From: Hansfordia pulvinata
Taxonomy: Eukaryota > Ascomycota > Sordariomycetes > Xylariales
NCBI GenBank assembly: GCA_006538405.1
Contig: BJKQ01000028.1
Span: forward strand, 62,001 to 126,000
Direction of reading: 5' to 3'
Length of the DNA stretch: 64,000 nucleotides
The position numbers and the translations under genes are program-made. The notes below the pieces were generated by a model. The model was not told the DNA's origin, did not search any database, and saw only the letters and a program-made list of their open reading frames with translations. Position 1 is the stretch's first letter, and every line of letters begins with the position of its first letter. Shown in pieces: positions 59,864 through 64,000 of this stretch.

Positions 59864-61868
59864 GGGGAGAGAGACGTCCGGCCCGACCGCCTGTCCTATC
59901 ATCGGGTGTGGTGGCCAAGCCCACTGTGGTTCTAGTTGCAGTCTAGACTGCAAGTATCACCACCAGCACCACCGCCACCTGCTTCTCACTTCTCTGCCAC
60001 TTTGCCTAACCAATCCCGACCGACCAGTCGGTTCTTTGACGCCAAAGGTCAAAGGGGTCTTTTCCCCGCCCACCGCACTAGGCACGTTAGATTTCTCCCC
60101 CTTCCTTTCACTCTCTTCCCACTCGCCAGTTCGCCCCTCCACGTCCAGTTTTGCGGGGCAAAGAAGGGGCCGGGAAGAAAAAGCAGAAGCAAAAAAGAGG
60201 ACGGGCACGCAGACGCGACCGTGACGACCGACAGGCACACGGGCGAGTATTCCGCACCTGAACCAGCGTGCCCACCAAAAGAAAAGCTTCTTGTCGGTGT
60301 CTGTACTCCGTAACTCGACTTCCGACCCCACGTGTGTGTGGCGCGGGCAGAGCGTCGAGACTTTACACTCTGCCGAGCGCCGCACGTTGGGCGCACTCCG
60401 ACCCCTCCTGCGTCTGGGGTTTTACATGTATCCCGCAATCGTTGAGCGATAGAAACCTTCCCATGTACTCCCCAAATCTGAGCGAGTGTAGGTACCTACC
60501 TGAAGTAGCGATGGCAACCAGTCACGGACTTCCCTGGCTCTTTGCCTGACTGACCGTTCTTCTGGGACAACCTGCGCCAACTGTACCCCTCAGCGTCGTG
60601 TTGTGCTCTGCGAAGGGCCACCTTTCCGGGCCCGGCATTCTCCCCAGAGGACTTTGTCGGCCTTCTATGTGTCTCAATGCGAGTACTCGTGCGTGTGCTT
60701 CTCATAATCGCATACGCGTTTGCAACCTGAACCCTTCCGTGGCCGCGGTAAAGGAGCATTTGTCGAATAAAGTTTCGTCCTCGGTCTATTTGCGAGATAA
60801 CATCTTTCCGGCGTTGATTGTGCTTTGGTTTTCAAGGCATTTGCTGGCCCTGTCCATTTTTTTTTTCGCCTTTCAGTCGTTTTGGCTGCTTTGTGGGACG
60901 GCCACTTTCGAGTACGAGTACTCCATCCGCGAGTACATGCTAGAAAGACCTAACTACCTCCGTAGGTTGTGTACTGGTACGCACGCAAGATACCGCCCGT
61001 TCCGTCCATCATGAAGACGTTTACCCCACACGCAGCGACCGTCGCGGACAGCGTGCAACTTGGAAGTCTGCTCGTGATAAGGTAGCTGCGAGTACCGCCT
61101 ACTGGTACATCCAGTCTGCCTTAGGTACCTGTCTACGTTCCGTTATTGGCCAGTGCCGCACCGCACGTTCTCATTCTAATACAGTCCTCGACCATCGGCC
61201 AGTCTTCTCAAATGCGGGCTTGCAGGGCAGTTGGAGGAGTACTGCCTATCGCCTTCGGAAGTAATGAGTAGAGTGTGCATTCGGTTACGTAGCCAATACA
61301 TCTCTCTCTCTCTCTCTACGCGTATGCCCCAGGCACATCGTCTCGTCAAGGTTGGGCCCTGGTTGCTGGTCTGCCGGGCAGCCAAGCAGCGCGAGCATTG
61401 ACTGCCCACGGATGGATGGCGATCCACATCCATGGTGCTGAGCGTGCTGAGCAGCTGGGGGCGCACTGCCGCCCGCGGGGCCGGCACCTCCTGCCTTCCA
61501 AGGCTACCAGATTCATGTACATATGGTGCCTCAATTCTACGCCCGACGGCGCTGTACCCCACCTTGTGAACGGCGGGCCTACCGGGCACCGCCTACGAGT
61601 ACATCTGGAGGTACGAGTACAGTATCCCTGGGTTGGACTGCATGTGGGCTGGCTGGACTGGTCTGGTCTGAGCCGGTCTGAACTGCGCTGCTGTACCGTC
61701 TCCGTCTCCGTCTCAGTCAAACAGACTTTAACCTTACCTCTCTACTTACACACGGGCTGGCCGATATCTCACCTCCTTCACTGCCCAATTTTTCACCCAC
61801 CTCACACCAAAAACATCCCTTCTTTCTACTGCTCTCGCATCCCCAGAAACGAGTACTCTAGAATCACC

Positions 61869-63687
61869 ATGGCCGAGCCCATCAAGAATCGCCGCCCAGA
61901 CGTGCCTGCGCCGTAAGTTCTATCACCGCCTCGTGCCCCTCACTTGCCTCCTCCGCTGCCTCTCCTGCGCCCGCTCAGTGCCCGTTACCATTCCTCACCC
62001 GACTTGTGCGTGGATATCACCATCACGCCTCACGCCTTGGCTCTATTCTACATACCTGCTACTCAATATCGCCTTCACATCTCCAATATACCTTGCGCAC
62101 ACCGGCATCCTTGTCTACGCACCGCTGCGCACTGTCTCACCGCGCCCGCACCCGCTTGACCGCCCGACTGACCGTCATATTGCAGTACCCCGCAGAACAC
62201 TCCCGCCAGCAATGCCCCCATCTCCAGCCACGCACAACAACCTGGCGTTGCCAGCATCAAAGAGGGTAAGTCGAATTATCCTCAATTTGGCGCCACACCG
62301 CCTCTCAATTTCCCCCTTGGCCGACGACACCTATGCTGCCTGCCGAAATGGTGGTCGCCATCATGACGAACACTGATGTGCGCGTTCACGGCTAACATGC
62401 TTCCCCACCCCTCGCAGAGGACTTTGACCGCGCCGCTGCTGCCTCCATCTTTGCCCAAAACCCCAAGCTCGTCCAGATGATCCAAGGCCGTCTGGGCTCG
62501 CTGGTTGGCCGTTCGTCCGGCTACATCGAGTCGCTCCCCACCGAAGTGCGCCGTCGTGTTGCTGGCCTGAAGGGCATCCAGAAGGACCACTCGAAACTTG
62601 AGGCTGAGTTCCAGGAGGAGGTTCTGCAACTCGAGAAGAAGTACTTCGCCAAGTTCACTCCTCTGTATGAGAAACGTGCCGAGATTGTCAACGGTAAGGC
62701 TGAGCCGTCCGATGACCAGGTCAAGGCTGGCGAGGAGGAGATCGAAGAGGGTGAGGAGGGCGAGAAGGCCGACAAGGAGAAGCCCGCCGAGTCTGACGTC
62801 AACGTTTCTGGCATCCCTGAATTCTGGCTGTCTGCCATGAAGAACCAGATTTCTCTCGCCGAGATGATCACCGACCGCGATGAGAGCGCTCTCAAGTCTC
62901 TTGTCGACATCCGCATGGAGTACCTCGACAAGCCCGGCTTCCGCCTGATCTTCGACTTTGCCGAGAACGAGTTCTTCACCAACAAGACCATTTCCAAGAC
63001 CTACTACTACCAGAACGAGAGCGGCTACGGCGGCGACTTCATTTACGACCACGCCGAGGGAGACAAGATTAACTGGAAGGAAGGCAAGGACCTGACCGTC
63101 CGCGTAGAAAGCAAGAAGCAGAGGAATAAGAGTAAGTCGCCCTGTTCGGCTACAGGCCACCGAGTAAATCGTCCACAGCTCGCGGCGAGCTGCTCTCTTT
63201 TCGGCCTTCGCTCGGCTCGTGACTGACGTGGTTCCACAGACACCAAGCAGACCCGCATCGTCAAGAAGACGGTTCCCACTGAGTCTTTCTTCAACTTCTT
63301 CTCTCCTCCCAAGGCTCCCTCGGACGATGATGACGAGGAAGAGGATGCGGCATCTGACATTGAGGAGCGCCTGGAACTCGACTACCAGCTCGGCGAGGAC
63401 ATCAAGGAGAAGCTCATCCCCCGTGCCATCGACTGGTTCACCGGTGAGGCCCTGGCTTTTGAGGAGCTCGAGGGCATGGAGGATGATGATGGCTTTGAGG
63501 ACGACGACGACGATGAGGATGACCTCAGCGAGGACCGGGATGACGATGAGGAAGAGGAGTCGGACGACGATGTTTGTTCACCCCCCTAAAGATGCAAGCC
63601 GCGCAAAGTGAGTGCAAAGCTAACATGATCCAACAGGACGACCCGTCGAAGCCCAAGCAGGACGCCGCTGAGTGCAAGCAAAGCTAA
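61869..63687 (+). CDS. NAP1: NAP1, nucleosome assembly protein (H2A-H2B chaperone)
   Basis: Histone chaperone that shuttles and deposits H2A-H2B and, in yeast, binds mitotic cyclin and septin regulators. Exons 61869-61912, 62186-62265, 62418-63131, 63240-63571 and 63637-63687 give 406 residues. Order: short N-terminus; dimerising helix ([29 protein letters not shown]); acidic insert; core with [21 protein letters not shown]-like strand, [19 protein letters not shown]; the [17 protein letters not shown] box; a long Asp/Glu-rich tail; and a final 17-codon exon ending ECKQS. The last four residues, CKQS, look like a CaaX-type box (human NAP1L1 ends CKQQ). The last intron has a weak donor (GTTTGT); if kept, translation stops after VCSPP and the CaaX-like end is lost. 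Confidence 0.95.
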
Positions 63688-64000
63688 AGTAGAGGATGAT
63701 GTTTTAGCTCTGTCCTTTACACAGCATCTTCAAGTCCTGCCGCATCCCTTGCTACCGCACAACAGCCGGTAGAGTGTCGATGCTTCCATTTGGACCGGCC
63801 ACCGATTGGAGATGGCGCATAATCCTTGTCGCCAGTCGAGGCGGCTATTCATCTGTCAAAATGCTGCCACGATGTTATAGCGACGATGTTTCTGCGGGCA
63901 CACGACAAAATAGAGTGGCACTCCCATAGGTTTCGCTTTGCTTTTGGTAATCTCACAACTGTAACGACAGGTGGTTTCTCGTCTATCATTTTCAGGTTGG
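63688..64000. other. 3' flank of NAP1 to window end
   Basis: 313 bp of presumed NAP1 3' untranslated and flanking sequence; nothing else recognised. Confidence 0.5.

Larger units (their letters stand above)
55796..61868. promoter_or_regulatory. 6.1-kb divergent region, P5B ATPase (-) / NAP1 (+)
   Basis: No believable gene. 55,800-56,250 is the GC-rich leader side of the ATPase (CGG-rich near 55,850-55,890). TACGAGTA or its reverse lies at 57645, 58526, 58532, 60913, 61594 and 61612. A TACCTACC-type cluster is near 56,255-56,285. The last 200 bp (61,690-61,868) is C/T-rich and is the likely NAP1 leader. The frame at 56501-56845 (+) is Ser/Leu-biased and unrecognised. Confidence 0.45.

Overview
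This is nuclear DNA from a filamentous ascomycete fungus. Genes carry short GT-AG introns (mostly 47-160 nt), coding sequence is GC-rich, and every recognisable protein has the ascomycete form: a 161-residue fungal tropomyosin, COMPASS SET1, BIG1, CSI2 and INO80 subunit IES1. Sordariomycetes, probably Hypocreales, is the best guess from protein style alone; I see no species-specific marker. No CRISPR array, plasmid feature, transposon ORF, convincing tRNA or rRNA, or secondary-metabolite cluster is visible.

Layout, left to right: ER cyclophilin B (+), TRM112 (+), BIG1 (-), RRP17 (+), tropomyosin (-), an unnamed conserved fungal protein with KEN-box and D-box-like motifs (+), SET1 (+), FCF1 (-), CSI2-like mucin-type membrane protein (+), an ABCC/YOR1-type transporter (-), IES1 (-), DED1 (-), proteasome beta-4 subunit PRE1 (-), RRP9 (+), a P5B-type (YPK9/ATP13A2) ATPase in 15 exons (-), and NAP1 (+). 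Exon coordinates were worked out by hand; exon phases close in every gene, once single missing bases are allowed for in four of them.

These are core housekeeping genes rather than one pathway. Small-subunit ribosome biogenesis and translation are well represented (TRM112, RRP17, FCF1, RRP9, DED1), as are chromatin (SET1, IES1, NAP1) and the secretory pathway or cell wall (cyclophilin B, BIG1, CSI2, P5B ATPase). Long gene-free stretches of 2-6 kb separate several divergent pairs. They are rich in short recurrent motifs (TACGAGTA, TACCTACC and palindromes built from them), homopolymers and dinucleotide repeats.

Main points for a second look: (1) the cyclophilin B 3' end can encode either a soluble form ending HVEL (HDEL-like) or, if a 156-nt intron is removed, a membrane-anchored form; (2) about 30 exact copies of TACGAGTA, all in 5'-side intergenic DNA; (3) the PRE1 start codon is split by an intron; (4) retention of the last NAP1 intron would remove a CaaX-like tail; (5) stop-free, in-frame introns in SET1, RRP17 and the P5B ATPase; (6) tandem uORFs before SET1; (7) five single-base deletions, all placeable in G/C runs within otherwise intact conserved genes, which look like systematic sequence errors rather than pseudogenes.
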